DNA from: an uncultured Paracoccaceae bacterium
GTDB lineage: Bacteria; Pseudomonadota; Alphaproteobacteria; Rhodobacterales; Rhodobacteraceae
DNA length: 64,000 nt
Assembly (NCBI GenBank): GCA_947503775.1
Contig: CANNFE010000005.1
Location: 203,647 to 267,646 of the forward strand
Direction of reading: 5' to 3'
This document shows positions 18,015-27,440 of the stretch, in pieces. The notes beneath the pieces are model-generated. The model searched no databases. It saw nothing but the letters and a program-made list of their open reading frames with translations, and was not told where the DNA came from. The translations under genes and the position numbers were made by a program. The stretch's first letter is position 1, and every line of letters starts with the position of its first letter.

Positions 18015-19088
18015 ATGTATCGCAGAACACTTCTTGGGGCGGCTGCCGCCCTTGGGCTGGCCGGAATGGCCTTTGCGCAGGACGATCCGGTCAAGGTCGG
18101 GTTCGTCTATGTCGGCCCGGTCGGCGATGGCGGCTGGACCTATGAGCACAACAAGGGCCGCCTGGCGGTCGAGGAGCATTTCGGCGATGCGGTCGAGACG
18201 GTCTTTGTCGAAAGCGTGCCCGAAGGCGCGGATGCCGAGCGGGTGATGACGCAGATGGCGCTGGATGGGGCTGATCTGATCTTTACCACGTCCTTTGGCT
18301 ATATGGATGCGACCATCGCGACGGCCGAGAAGTTTCCGGATGTGAAATTCGAACATGCCACCGGCTTTAAGCGGGCCGATAACGTGTCGACCTATTCGGC
18401 GCGGTTCTATGAAGGGCGCGCCATTCAGGGCCATATTGCGGGCAAGATGACCGAGAGCAATGTGATCGGGTATATCGGGTCCTACCCGATCCCCGAGGTG
18501 ATCCGGGGGATCAACGCATCGTACCTGCACGCCAAGGCGGTGAACCCGGATGTCGAGTACAGGATCGTCTGGGTCTACACCTGGTTCGATCCCGCCCAAG
18601 AGGCCGAGGCCGCGCGGACGCTGATCGATCAGGGCGCGGACGTGATCCTGCAGCACACCGATTCGACCGCGCCTCTGGCGGCGGCTGAGGAGGCGGGGAA
18701 CGTGATCGGCTTCGGGCAGGCCTCGGACATGGCGCAGTTTTCGCCGAGCCCGCGGGTCAGCTCGATCATCGATGACTGGGCCCCCTATTATATCGACCGC
18801 GTGCAGGCCGTCATCGATGGCAGCTGGGAGAGCGCCGATACCTGGGACGGCATCGGGCCGGGCATGGTCGGGATCGGCGAGATCACCGATGCGGTACCCG
18901 AGGATGTGAGAGCCGAGGCGCTCGACATGAAAGAGCGGATCGCGGCGGGCGAGTATCACCCGTTCACCGGGCCGATCAACCGCCAGGACGGATCGGTCTG
19001 GCTGGCCGAAGGCGAGACGGCCTCGGATGAGGATCTGCTGGGTCTGAACTTTTATGTCGAAGGGATCGAGGGCGATATCCCCGAATAG
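18015..19088 (+). CDS. BMP family substrate-binding protein
   Basis: This 357-residue periplasmic protein has a signal peptide (MYRRTLLGAAAALGLAGMAFAQ) and belongs to the BmpA/Med/PnrA family. The family region is VKVGFVYVGPVGDGGWTYEHN, then FTTSFGYMDAT and GYIGSYPIPEVIRGINA. PnrA-like members bind nucleosides, and plant/marine bacterial homologues next to xdh genes are thought to bind purine bases. The neighbouring xdhABC makes a purine ligand likely here. A strong terminator follows. Confidence 0.92.
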   Translation: MYRRTLLGAAAALGLAGMAFAQDDPVKVGFVYVGPVGDGGWTYEHNKGRLAVEEHFGDAVETVFVESVPEGADAERVMTQMALDGADLIFTTSFGYMDATIATAEKFPDVKFEHATGFKRADNVSTYSARFYEGRAIQGHIAGKMTESNVIGYIGSYPIPEVIRGINASYLHAKAVNPDVEYRIVWVYTWFDPAQEAEAARTLIDQGADVILQHTDSTAPLAAAEEAGNVIGFGQASDMAQFSPSPRVSSIIDDWAPYYIDRVQAVIDGSWESADTWDGIGPGMVGIGEITDAVPEDVRAEALDMKERIAAGEYHPFTGPINRQDGSVWLAEGETASDEDLLGLNFYVEGIEGDIPE

Positions 19089-19112
19089 GGATCTGGCCCC
19101 CTTGTTGACCGG

Positions 19113-19144
19113 AAAGGCCCTTCGCTGCGGAGGGCCTTTTTTCT
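19113..19144 (+). terminator. Rho-independent terminator of the xdh/ABC operon
   Basis: AAAGGCCCT, a nine-base loop and AGGGCCTTT are followed by a T-run, 25 bases after the BMP gene stop. It ends the roughly 10-kb purine operon. Confidence 0.9.
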
Positions 19145-19191
19145 TGCGCGGCGGGGCGGCTTTAGGTCTGTCTGATCAAAGGAGGCGCGGG

Positions 19192-20259
19192 ATGGAACGG
19201 ATCATAGTCGTGGGCGGCGGGATCGCCGGGCTGTCGGCGGCGGCGGCCTTGTCCGAGACGGCCGATGTCACGGTGCTCGAGGCGGAGGCGCAGCTTGGCT
19301 ATCACGCGTCGGGCCGGTCGGCGGCGATGTTTCTGGAGGATTACGGCAGCGCCCCGGTCCGGGCGCTGAGCCGGGCGAGCGCGGCCTATCATCGGGATGC
19401 GGGCGTGTTGGCGCCGCGCGGGCTGATGCTGGTCGGGACGGCGGAGGAGGCCAAGGCCTTCGCCGAGGAGGCCGAGGATCTGGGGCTGGCGCCGATTGGG
19501 ATGGACGAGGCGCAGGCGCGGATGCCGATCCTGTCGGAGCGGGTTCGTCATGCGGCCTGGCGCGAGGATGCATTCGATCTGGATACGGATCTGCTTTTGC
19601 AGGGATTTGCGCGGCAGGCCCGGGCGAACGGCGCGGATATCGTGACCGGCGTCGCGGTTCAGCAGATCACGCGGGAGGGCGGTGTCTGGACCGTTCGCTC
19701 CGGGGATCGGGCGTGGCAGGGCGCGCTTCTGGTGAATGCGGCGGGCGGCTGGGCGGATGGGGTCGCGGCCATGGCGGGGGCGCCGCCTTTGGGGATCCAG
19801 CCGTGCCGGCGGTCGATGGCGGTGCTGCCCGCGCCGGGCGGGCATGACGTGTCGGGCTGGCCGTTCCTCGATGGAGTGGGCGAGAGCTGGTATGCCAAGC
19901 CGCAGGCGGGCAAATGGCTGGTCTCTCCGGCCGATGAGGATCCGGTGGAGCCGCAGGATGCCTGGGCCGATGACATGGTTCTGGCCGAAGGGCTGGAGCG
20001 CTATGAGGCGATGGTCACGGAGCCGGTCACGCGGCTGGAGGGGTCCTGGGCCGGGCTGCGCAGCTTTGCCCCGGACCGGGCGCTTGTGCTGGGGCCCGAT
20101 CCGGCCGCGGAGGGCTTTGTCTGGTGCGCGGGGCAAGGGGGCTATGGGATGCAGACGGCCCCGGCGGCGGGGCGGCTGGTGGCCGATCTGGTCTTCGGGC
20201 GAAGGCCGGAGCTGGAGGGCGATATCGTCCGAGCGCTGTCGCCTGCGCGGTTTCGCTAG
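19192..20259 (+). CDS. FAD-dependent oxidoreductase (DAAO/glycine oxidase family)
   Basis: This 355-residue protein has an N-terminal dinucleotide-binding motif (IIVVGGGIAGLSAAAALSE), an FAD-binding YHASGRSAAMFLEDYG segment and the C-terminal GAGQGGYGMQTAPAAGRLVADL equivalent typical of the DadA/ThiO/DAAO family. It probably oxidises an amino or imino acid; the substrate cannot be read from the sequence. The ATG at 19192 is preceded by AAAGGAGG, an excellent ribosome-binding site. It is convergent with the Hint-domain gene, with only three bases between the stops. Confidence 0.85.
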   Translation: MERIIVVGGGIAGLSAAAALSETADVTVLEAEAQLGYHASGRSAAMFLEDYGSAPVRALSRASAAYHRDAGVLAPRGLMLVGTAEEAKAFAEEAEDLGLAPIGMDEAQARMPILSERVRHAAWREDAFDLDTDLLLQGFARQARANGADIVTGVAVQQITREGGVWTVRSGDRAWQGALLVNAAGGWADGVAAMAGAPPLGIQPCRRSMAVLPAPGGHDVSGWPFLDGVGESWYAKPQAGKWLVSPADEDPVEPQDAWADDMVLAEGLERYEAMVTEPVTRLEGSWAGLRSFAPDRALVLGPDPAAEGFVWCAGQGGYGMQTAPAAGRLVADLVFGRRPELEGDIVRALSPARFR

Positions 20260-20262
20260 GCG

Positions 20263-20895
20263 TCAGGCGAAGGCGGGGGCGTAATCCTCGGCCTTGACGG
20301 CCGGAAAGGACAGTGCCGGGACCGTGCTGCCCTTGCCGCGCAGAACCGGAAAGAGCCGCATCAGCGCCTCGCGCGCGCCTTCGGGCACATCGCCCAGACG
20401 GTCGGGGCAGACATGGTAGGTTTCCACCGGAAGGCCGCTGGCCATGATCACCTGCGGTTTGTCGAAGACGATGTTGTAAAGCGTGATGTCGGCGGTATCG
20501 CGGTCGAGATCGGCGCCCTCGCTGAGCGTGACGAGATCGCGCGCCTTCATCAGGCCGCCCTGCCCGCCCACATCGCTGAGCAAATGGGCCGGGACGAGGA
20601 TCCGATGATCCGGCGCAAGCGTGAGGGATCGCTGCGGCATCATCGGACCCACGACGCGGGGCCCAAGGCAGACGGGAACGCAGGATGGATCCTCCTGCCG
20701 TTCGGCAAGAGACAGCGTGCGCGTCCAGACCATGCGAACCGGCTGCAGACCGCCGCCTCGCGTGACAATCAGATCTCCCGGACGGATATTCTCCACGCGG
20801 CGTTCGCCGCAAGGTGTCCGAAGTTGGGCATCTGCCGTGAGCCCGGTGACAACAGCACTTGTTACGTTATCACCGATCTTTGAGATAAAGCTCAT
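20263..20895 (-). CDS. Hint (hedgehog/intein-type) domain protein
   Basis: This 210-residue protein has the conserved Hint fold block: TPCGERRVENIRPGDLIVTR, then LQPVRMVW, and SLTLAPDHRILV with the histidine of the fold. This type of Hint_2 domain is common in Rhodobacterales, usually at the end of large secreted proteins. Here it is nearly the whole protein. The position where the family normally has the nucleophile (CFxxGT) reads GLTADAQ, so cysteine is absent and autoprocessing looks unlikely. There is no signal peptide. Role unknown. Confidence 0.75.
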   Translation of the reverse strand: MSFISKIGDNVTSAVVTGLTADAQLRTPCGERRVENIRPGDLIVTRGGGLQPVRMVWTRTLSLAERQEDPSCVPVCLGPRVVGPMMPQRSLTLAPDHRILVPAHLLSDVGGQGGLMKARDLVTLSEGADLDRDTADITLYNIVFDKPQVIMASGLPVETYHVCPDRLGDVPEGAREALMRLFPVLRGKGSTVPALSFPAVKAEDYAPAFA

Positions 20896-21005
20896 GACCG
20901 CGCCCTTCTGAATCCCCTACCGAAACAATGCTGCATAGCACTGCGGCAGGATCATGGTCAGACGGCGCGAGTCATGTCCGAATTGCGGCGGAGGCGCGGC
21001 AAGAT

Positions 21006-23492
21006 TCAGTTATCCACACGAATCCGCTCGTTCCGGGGGTCATAGGGGCTGTCTTCGGTCACGGTTGCGGGCCAGAGACGGTCAAACATCTTCACCTCGA
21101 GCGCCTGACCCGATTCGGCCAGCTCCGGCCGGACATAGCCCATGGCGATGGATTTGCCGAAATGGGCGGAATAGCCACCGGAGGTGCAGCGGCCCACGCG
21201 CATCCCGTCCAGATAGATCGCCTCGCGGCCCCAGGGATCGGCATCTGCCGGGCCGTCCACCAGCAGGGTAACGCATTTGAAGCGGAGGCCCGTTTGCTCC
21301 ATCGCGGCCTTGCCGTGGAAATCCTTGCCGAGGTCGACAAAGCGGTCGAGGCCTGCCTCTAAAGGGGTGGCATCGCGTCCAAGTTCGGTGCCGAAGGCGC
21401 GGTAGGATTTCTCTTGCCGGAGCCAGTTCTGGGCGCGGGCGCCGACGAGTTTGAGCCCGTGCTTTTCGCCCGCCGTCATGAGAAGGTCGAAGAGGTGGTT
21501 CTGCATCTCGATCGGGTGGTGCAGCTCCCAGCCCAGCTCTCCGGTATAGGCGACGCGGATGGCTTTGACGGGGACCATCCCGAGTTCGATATTGCGCATG
21601 GAGAGCCAGGGGAAGCGCTTGTTCGACAGCGCAGTTTCGGGATCGGGATCGTTGATCAGCTCGGCCAGGACGGCGCGAGATTTGGGACCGGCGATGGCGA
21701 AGACGCCCCACTGGGTGGTCACGTCCTCTTCGTTGATGCGGCCGAACTCGGGCTCTTTGTCCTCGATGGCCTTGTAGAGGAAATCCTCGTCATAGGCGTG
21801 CCAGCCCCCGGCGGAGACGAGGTAGTAGTCGTTCTCGGCCTGGCGGACGATGGTGTATTCGGTGTGGGTCGTTCCGGCAGGGCCGAGCGCATAGGTCAGG
21901 TTGATGCGGCCCACCTTGGGCAGCTTGTTGGTGGTGAACCAGTCGAGAAAGGCGGTGGCCCCTGGCCCGGTGAGGCGGTGCTTGGCGAAGGCGGTGGCGT
22001 CGATCAGACCGACACCGCTGCGGATCGCTTCGGCCTCGGCCTTGGCGTATTGCCACCAGCCGCCGCGGCGAAAGCTGCTCGCCGCCATGTCGTCGAAGCC
22101 TCGGGGGGCGAAGTAGTTGGGCCGCTCCCAGCCGTTGACCTGCCCGAACTGGGCGCCCTGCGCCTTCATCCGGTCATAGCAGGGCGCGGTCCGCAGGGGC
22201 CGGGCGGCGGGGCGTTCCTCGTCGGGCCAGTGGACCTTGAGGAGGAACGGATAGGTTTCCTCGTTCTTCCGGACCGCATATTCCGAGGTCATCCAGTCGC
22301 CGTAGCGTTTGGGATCGAGGCTGGCCATGTCGATCTCGGCCTCGCCTGCGGTCATGACCTGCGCGAGGTAGTGCCCTGCCCCGCCGGCGGCGGTGATCCC
22401 GAAGGAGAAACCTTCAGCCAGCCACATGTTCCTGAGCCCGGGCGCGGGGCCGAGGAGGGGATTGCCGTCGGGCGTATAGCAGATGGGGCCGTTGAAATCG
22501 TCCTTGAGCCCGACCTCTTCGGTCGAGGGAATGCGGTGGATGAAGTCCATATATTCCTGCTCGATCCGCTCGAGATTGAGCGGGAAGAGATCGGCGCGGA
22601 AACTGTGCGGGACGTCAAAGCGGAAGCGGTGGGGCGCGCCGTCCTCATAGGGGCCGAGGATCCAGCCGCCGCGTTCCTCGCGGACATACCAGCGGGCATC
22701 GACGTCGCGCAGGACAGGATGTTCGCCGTTTTGCTTGCGCCATTCGACGAGGGCGGGATCGGGTTCGGTGACGATATACTGATGCTCGATGGGGACGGCG
22801 GGCGTCTTGATCCCGAGAAGCCGCGCGGTGCGCTGGGCGTGGTTGCCGGTGGCGGTGACGACATGTTCGGCATGGATGACCTGCTGTTCCTCCGTGGGGA
22901 CGAGGTTGCCGCCCTTTTCGGTCATCTTGGTGATCGTGACGTCCCAGTGATCGCCGGTCCAGTCGTATCCGTCGACCTGCCATTTCCGCTCGATCACGGC
23001 GCCGTATTGGCGCGCGCCCTTGGCCATGGCCATCGTGACATCGGCGGGGTTGATGTAGCCGTCGGTGGGATGGAAGATCGCGCCGACCAGATCGTCGGTG
23101 CGCACCAGCGGGTAGCGCTCGCGGATCTGATCGGGGCTCATCCATTCGTAGGGGACGTCCACGTTTTCGGCCGTTGTGGCATAGAGCATGTATTCGTCCA
23201 TCCGCTCGCGGCTTTGGGCCATGCGCAGGTTGCCGACAACGGAAAAGCCGGGATTGAGGCCGGTTTCCTCTTCGAGGGTCTTGTAGAACTTGATGGAGTA
23301 GTCGTGGATATGGGTGGAGGCGTAGCTCATGTTGAAATAGGGCAGCAGGCCCGCCGCGTGCCAGGTGGAGCCCGATGTCAGCTCGTCCCGTTCGAGCAGC
23401 ATCGTCTCCCACCCGGCCTTAGCGAGATGATAGGCGATGGAGGTCCCGACGGCCCCGCCGCCGACGACAAGCGCTTTCACATGGGTTTTCAC
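21006..23492 (-). CDS. Dimethylglycine/sarcosine dehydrogenase-like flavoprotein
   Basis: This 828-residue two-domain enzyme has an N-terminal DAAO-type FAD domain (ALVVGGGAVGTSIAYHLAKAG). SGSTWHAAGLL carries the His that covalently binds FAD in dimethylglycine dehydrogenase. A C-terminal GcvT-like folate-binding domain follows (GLIDATAFAKHRLTGPGA and GELGWELHHPIEMQNHLFDLL). The family demethylates N-methylated glycines and passes the one-carbon unit to tetrahydrofolate. A second paralogue is at 56848-59292. It stands alone; the exact substrate (dimethylglycine, sarcosine or a related compound) is open. Confidence 0.88.
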   Translation of the reverse strand: MKTHVKALVVGGGAVGTSIAYHLAKAGWETMLLERDELTSGSTWHAAGLLPYFNMSYASTHIHDYSIKFYKTLEEETGLNPGFSVVGNLRMAQSRERMDEYMLYATTAENVDVPYEWMSPDQIRERYPLVRTDDLVGAIFHPTDGYINPADVTMAMAKGARQYGAVIERKWQVDGYDWTGDHWDVTITKMTEKGGNLVPTEEQQVIHAEHVVTATGNHAQRTARLLGIKTPAVPIEHQYIVTEPDPALVEWRKQNGEHPVLRDVDARWYVREERGGWILGPYEDGAPHRFRFDVPHSFRADLFPLNLERIEQEYMDFIHRIPSTEEVGLKDDFNGPICYTPDGNPLLGPAPGLRNMWLAEGFSFGITAAGGAGHYLAQVMTAGEAEIDMASLDPKRYGDWMTSEYAVRKNEETYPFLLKVHWPDEERPAARPLRTAPCYDRMKAQGAQFGQVNGWERPNYFAPRGFDDMAASSFRRGGWWQYAKAEAEAIRSGVGLIDATAFAKHRLTGPGATAFLDWFTTNKLPKVGRINLTYALGPAGTTHTEYTIVRQAENDYYLVSAGGWHAYDEDFLYKAIEDKEPEFGRINEEDVTTQWGVFAIAGPKSRAVLAELINDPDPETALSNKRFPWLSMRNIELGMVPVKAIRVAYTGELGWELHHPIEMQNHLFDLLMTAGEKHGLKLVGARAQNWLRQEKSYRAFGTELGRDATPLEAGLDRFVDLGKDFHGKAAMEQTGLRFKCVTLLVDGPADADPWGREAIYLDGMRVGRCTSGGYSAHFGKSIAMGYVRPELAESGQALEVKMFDRLWPATVTEDSPYDPRNERIRVDN

Positions 23493-23744
23493 TGATCTCT
23501 CCCGTCCCCGAATTGACGGTGAGCGTATCGATCCGGGGCAGGCTTTCGCAAGCGCCGTCCGACGCTATGGGGCGCGGATGCGACCTTGGCTCTGTGACCG
23601 GACGCCGCTATGACCCTTTGGCTGCCGACCGTGTCACTTTTCCCGCATGTTGCCGTATTTTGAACAATAATGGATCTGATATGGCGATTGATAACTTAAA
23701 CACTCCATTTGGCAGAGGGGACCCGTCCCGGGTCTGATGACGGC

Positions 23745-24761
23745 ATGAAGGACGCAAAAGCTGTCGCCGACGATCCCGCAGATGCCCTAGCGCCGTCTAT
23801 GCAGCCGCTGATCTCGATCGTCGTACCCGTTCTGAACGAACAGGATGCGATCCGGCCTTTTGTCGATAGGATCTCCGAGGTCTTTGGGGATCTGGAACCA
23901 TCGGTCGACTACGAGATCCTGTTCGTGAACGATGGCAGCACCGATGCGACCGAGATCGCGATACGAGGCGTGATGGTTGAGATCGCGAAGGTGGGCCTGA
24001 TCAACCTGTCGCGCAATTTCGGCAAGGACGCGGCCCTGTCGGCCGGACTTGACCACGCGCGTGGCGATGCGGCCATTCCGATCGATGTGGATCTGCAGGA
24101 TCCGCCGGAGCTGATCCCACAGATGATCGCGGCCTGGAGGGAGGGCGCGAAGATTGTGAACGCGCGCAGGGTGGCCAGATCCGAGGATGGCTGGGCGAAA
24201 CGGGCGACGGCGCGGGCCTTTTACAGAACGTTCAACGCGGTCGCCGACCGTCCGATTCCGGTTGATGTGGGGGATTTTCGACTGCTTGACAGGCAGGTTC
24301 TGGATGTCGTGACCTCGCTCGGAGAGCGTGCCCGGTTCAACAAGGCTCTTTTCAGCTGGGTCGGTTTCGAGACGGCCGAGGTGACCTATAGCCGCCCGGC
24401 ACGCACGACCGGATCGAGCGCCTGGACCTACTGGAAGCTCTGGAATTTCGCCCTGGACGGGATCTTTACCTCCTCGACCGCACCGCTGCGGATGTGGAGC
24501 TATATCGGCCTGATCCTTGCGATCTCGTCGTTCCTTTACGCAGGTTTCATCTTTTTCTATGCGCTTTTTGCGGGCACCGACACGCCCGGCTATGCCTCTA
24601 CCGTCATTCTGATCCTCGCCTTTGGCGGGCTGAACCTGATCGCGCTTGGAATTCTTGGCGAATATGTGGGGCGCATCTATTCGGAGGTTCGCAGCCGCCC
24701 ACTTTATATCGTTCGGTCCGTTCACCGCGACGCGCAAGATAACGAGGACAGCAGGGACTGA
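23745..24761 (+). CDS. Glycosyltransferase family 2, GtrB-like
   Basis: This 338-residue protein has a GT-A catalytic domain (ISIVVPVLNEQDAI, FVNDGSTDAT, NLSRNFGKDAALSAGLDHA, PIDVDLQDPPELI). Two C-terminal membrane helices follow (YIGLILAISSFLYAGFIFF and ILILAFGGLNLIALGILGEY) before a YSEVRSRPLY tail. This is the GtrB/DPM1 pattern: transfer of a sugar from a nucleotide to undecaprenyl phosphate on the cytoplasmic face. The ATG at 23745 is preferred over a TTG 36 bases upstream. It is followed one base later by a methyltransferase and then by a GtrA-containing protein, which completes the logic of a Gtr system. Confidence 0.88.
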   Translation: MKDAKAVADDPADALAPSMQPLISIVVPVLNEQDAIRPFVDRISEVFGDLEPSVDYEILFVNDGSTDATEIAIRGVMVEIAKVGLINLSRNFGKDAALSAGLDHARGDAAIPIDVDLQDPPELIPQMIAAWREGAKIVNARRVARSEDGWAKRATARAFYRTFNAVADRPIPVDVGDFRLLDRQVLDVVTSLGERARFNKALFSWVGFETAEVTYSRPARTTGSSAWTYWKLWNFALDGIFTSSTAPLRMWSYIGLILAISSFLYAGFIFFYALFAGTDTPGYASTVILILAFGGLNLIALGILGEYVGRIYSEVRSRPLYIVRSVHRDAQDNEDSRD

Positions 24762-24762
24762 C

Positions 24763-25500
24763 ATGGATCGCGGTGTTTATGAACGAATGAACGAGCAAGA
24801 AGCGGATCACTGGTGGTTTGCCGCGAGGCGTGACCTGATCCGCACGGCGATTGACCGGATCGTCGATCTGCCCGCCGAGGCGCGGATCCTTGAAGCGGGC
24901 TGCGGGACCGGCGGCAATCTTGGGATGCTGGCCGAGATCGGCAGCGTCGATGCATTTGAATACGACGAGGACGCACGGCGGATCGCGAGCGAGAAATCGG
25001 GGCTGGACGTGCTGTTTGGCGCCTTGCCGGATGAGATCCCTTTCGGACAGGCGCAGTATGATCTGATCGGGTTGTTCGACGTTCTTGAACATGTGGAAGC
25101 GCATGTGGAAAGCCTTGCGGCGCTCGGCGCGCGGCTGGCGCCCGGCGGCGCCCTTCTGGTGACTGTGCCGGCGCTTCCCGCGCTTTGGTCCAAGCATGAC
25201 GAGCGTCATCACCACTTTCGCCGCTACACACGCAAAAGCCTTGCCAAGGCAGCGGATGAGGCGGGGCTAAACGTTCAGACGAGCTTTTACTTCAACAGCC
25301 TGCTTTTGCCAGTGGCGGTCGGGATGCGGGCGGCCAAGGCCCGGATGAAAAGCGATGCACCCGACGATACGATGCCCGCACCATGGCTTAACCGGGCACT
25401 TTATTCCCTGTTTTCCAGCGAACGGCACCTTCTGGGCCGGGCCAAGCTGCCGCTGGGGCTGTCTTTGTGCGGTGTCATGCGGCGAGGTGTGTCTGAATGA
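24763..25500 (+). CDS. SAM-dependent methyltransferase
   Basis: This 245-residue class I methyltransferase has motif I ILEAGCGTGGNLGMLAEIG near residue 43, followed by FDVLEHVEAHVESLAALGARL and GALLVTVPALPALWSKHDERHHHFRRY, as in methyltransferase type 11/12 proteins. The N-terminal MNEQEADHWWFAARR is characteristic of methyltransferases in polysaccharide or lipid-linked sugar loci. It sits between the GtrB-like and GtrA/GT-C genes and overlaps the latter by four bases. It may modify the glycan or its lipid-linked donor, which is inference. Confidence 0.85.
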   Translation: MDRGVYERMNEQEADHWWFAARRDLIRTAIDRIVDLPAEARILEAGCGTGGNLGMLAEIGSVDAFEYDEDARRIASEKSGLDVLFGALPDEIPFGQAQYDLIGLFDVLEHVEAHVESLAALGARLAPGGALLVTVPALPALWSKHDERHHHFRRYTRKSLAKAADEAGLNVQTSFYFNSLLLPVAVGMRAAKARMKSDAPDDTMPAPWLNRALYSLFSSERHLLGRAKLPLGLSLCGVMRRGVSE

Positions 25501-27356
25501 TCGCCGGGCAGCTTGTTCGGTTTGCCGGCGTCGGCGCCCTTGCGACGGTTGTGCATCTGACCGCCGCTCTGGGAGGCCGGGCCTTTCTTGAGATGTCGGC
25601 GCAGGCGGCCAACCTGCTGGGTTTTCTGTGCGCGGTTCTGGTCTCGTATGTGGGGCATGGCCGTTTTACGTTTCAAGTCGATGCCAACCACCGGGTGCAC
25701 CTTCCGCGCTTTGCGATCGTTGCCACGATCGGACTTGCGATAAGCAGCCTGCTGACATTCGTTCTATTCTCGCGGTTGGGTCTGCCTTTTGCGGTCGCGA
25801 TGGCGACGATTGCCGTGATCGTACCACTTGTCAGCTTTCTGGGATCGCGAAATTGGGCTTTCAGGGATGCGACCGCGGAGCAGGAGCGCCTATGGCTTGG
25901 CATCTGCCTGTCCTTTACGCTTGCGCTTGCATTTCTATGGATCTTCCGGGGAACGGAAATCAGTCACGATGTGGCGTGGTATCTCGTCGCGACACGCGCG
26001 TGGCTGGAAGGAGCAGAGCTTTATATCGACATTGTCGAGGTCAATCCGCCGCTCAATTTTTATCTGACAGTGCCCGCGATCCTGCTCGCAGACCTGCTGG
26101 GGCTGGGAGAGGCCAACGCACAATTCCTGTGGACGGCCGTCCTAATGTTCATCAGTCTTTGCTGGGTCTGGCATCTAGTCGGACGGACGACGCTTGACCT
26201 TGGATCGTCTTGTTTTTTTCTGGCGGGTGTGGCGGTCACAGTTACGATCCCGACATGGCAGAATGTCGCGCAGCGCGAGCATCTCTTGCTTCTTTTCATG
26301 ATGCCATGGCTTGTTGCGCATCTCGCCAATCCCGTGCCTGAGCAGGGTCGCGGGGCGATAGCCCGTTCGGCGTTTGCAGCCGTGGGACTCTGCCTAAAGC
26401 CACATTTCTTGCTGTTTCCGATCCTTTCCACGCTGTGGTTGATAGGTCGTCGGCGATCGCTGAGACCTATCTTGTCAGCCTCGAATATGACGCTCGGGGT
26501 GCTCGGAGCACTTTACGTCGTGGGGGCTGTTCTTCTGCACCCAGCCTATTTCACGGAGGTCATTCCAATCGCCACAGAGGTCTATGGGGCCTATTCCGAC
26601 GGCGTCGATATTATCTTTTCGCGATTGCTCAACCCACTCATGCTGTTGCCAATCGCTGTCGCGATTGTCGCCCTTCGGGTGACGGCGCTCGCCTCGGATA
26701 TCGCATTCCTGATCTTGATGATGCTTGCCGCTCTTGGGTCCTATTTCGCGCAATGGGCCGGCTTTTTGTACCATATCCTGCCGCTTGTCGCGCTTGGGTT
26801 GCTCATGTGCTTCTGGATTCTGGTCCATGTGCCCCGGAGAGATCCCCGCGCGTGGCCGGCCTTGCTTTATGTCCTGTTTGCAGTCGCCATTCAGATCCCG
26901 GCAGGGACCTATAGCCGTCCTGAATCCCACTTGCTTCGGTCTATCCTTGCGGAATACGGACCCGGCGCTGGATTTGCCGTCTTCTCAGACGGACTGGTCC
27001 CTGCATTCCCAGCGGTTTTGGGCACGCAGGCGCGATGGACAAGCAGGTATCCGGCCTATTGGTACGTGCCAGGTCCTCTAAACGAATTGACCCAGACAGA
27101 CTGCGCCGAGACTGCGCAGACCTGCAAACGGCTCGGCGAGATCCTTGATATGACGCGAAGAGATATCGTGTCAGATTTCGTGAGCGGAGATGTCGATGTC
27201 CTTTTGATAAATGACGATCTCCTTTTCATAGACGACACCGGTTTCGACTGGGTGACTTTCTTGTCCGAGGATTCTCGCTTTGCCGCGGCTTTCGCAGAGT
27301 TGGAACCCAGGCTGGAAATCGGACCCTTCCGGATCTTCGTCCGTCCGCAGTCCTAA
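25497..27356 (+). CDS. GtrA-domain / GT-C glycosyltransferase fusion
   Basis: This 619-residue, highly hydrophobic protein has a GtrA-like four-helix domain in residues 1 to about 125 (LVRFAGVGALATVVHLTAAL, LLGFLCAVLVSYVGHGRFTF). GtrA proteins are thought to flip the lipid-linked sugar. The remainder looks like a GT-C glycosyltransferase, with the usual acidic loop after the first helix (TEISHDVAWYLVATRAWLEG) and NPPLNFYLTVPAILLADL, then about eight more helices. Gtr systems normally use separate GtrA and GtrC proteins. Base composition is visibly less GC-rich than the flanking genes, hinting at acquisition. Confidence 0.78.
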   Translation: MIAGQLVRFAGVGALATVVHLTAALGGRAFLEMSAQAANLLGFLCAVLVSYVGHGRFTFQVDANHRVHLPRFAIVATIGLAISSLLTFVLFSRLGLPFAVAMATIAVIVPLVSFLGSRNWAFRDATAEQERLWLGICLSFTLALAFLWIFRGTEISHDVAWYLVATRAWLEGAELYIDIVEVNPPLNFYLTVPAILLADLLGLGEANAQFLWTAVLMFISLCWVWHLVGRTTLDLGSSCFFLAGVAVTVTIPTWQNVAQREHLLLLFMMPWLVAHLANPVPEQGRGAIARSAFAAVGLCLKPHFLLFPILSTLWLIGRRRSLRPILSASNMTLGVLGALYVVGAVLLHPAYFTEVIPIATEVYGAYSDGVDIIFSRLLNPLMLLPIAVAIVALRVTALASDIAFLILMMLAALGSYFAQWAGFLYHILPLVALGLLMCFWILVHVPRRDPRAWPALLYVLFAVAIQIPAGTYSRPESHLLRSILAEYGPGAGFAVFSDGLVPAFPAVLGTQARWTSRYPAYWYVPGPLNELTQTDCAETAQTCKRLGEILDMTRRDIVSDFVSGDVDVLLINDDLLFIDDTGFDWVTFLSEDSRFAAAFAELEPRLEIGPFRIFVRPQS

Positions 27357-27440
27357 GCGGGTCCTGTCTCATTCGCTTGCCGACAGGCAGGGCGCTGTTT
27401 ATGCAAATGAAAATCGAAACGGCGCCGGGAGGCTTTCCCC

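Noticed and set aside
21414..23495. 693-codon plus-strand ORF
   Set aside because: It is antisense to the DMGDH-like gene, which has clear FAD and GcvT motifs; the plus frame has none.
23513..23737. 74-codon ORF upstream of the glycosyltransferase gene
   Set aside because: It overlaps the likely promoter region and has no protein-like features.
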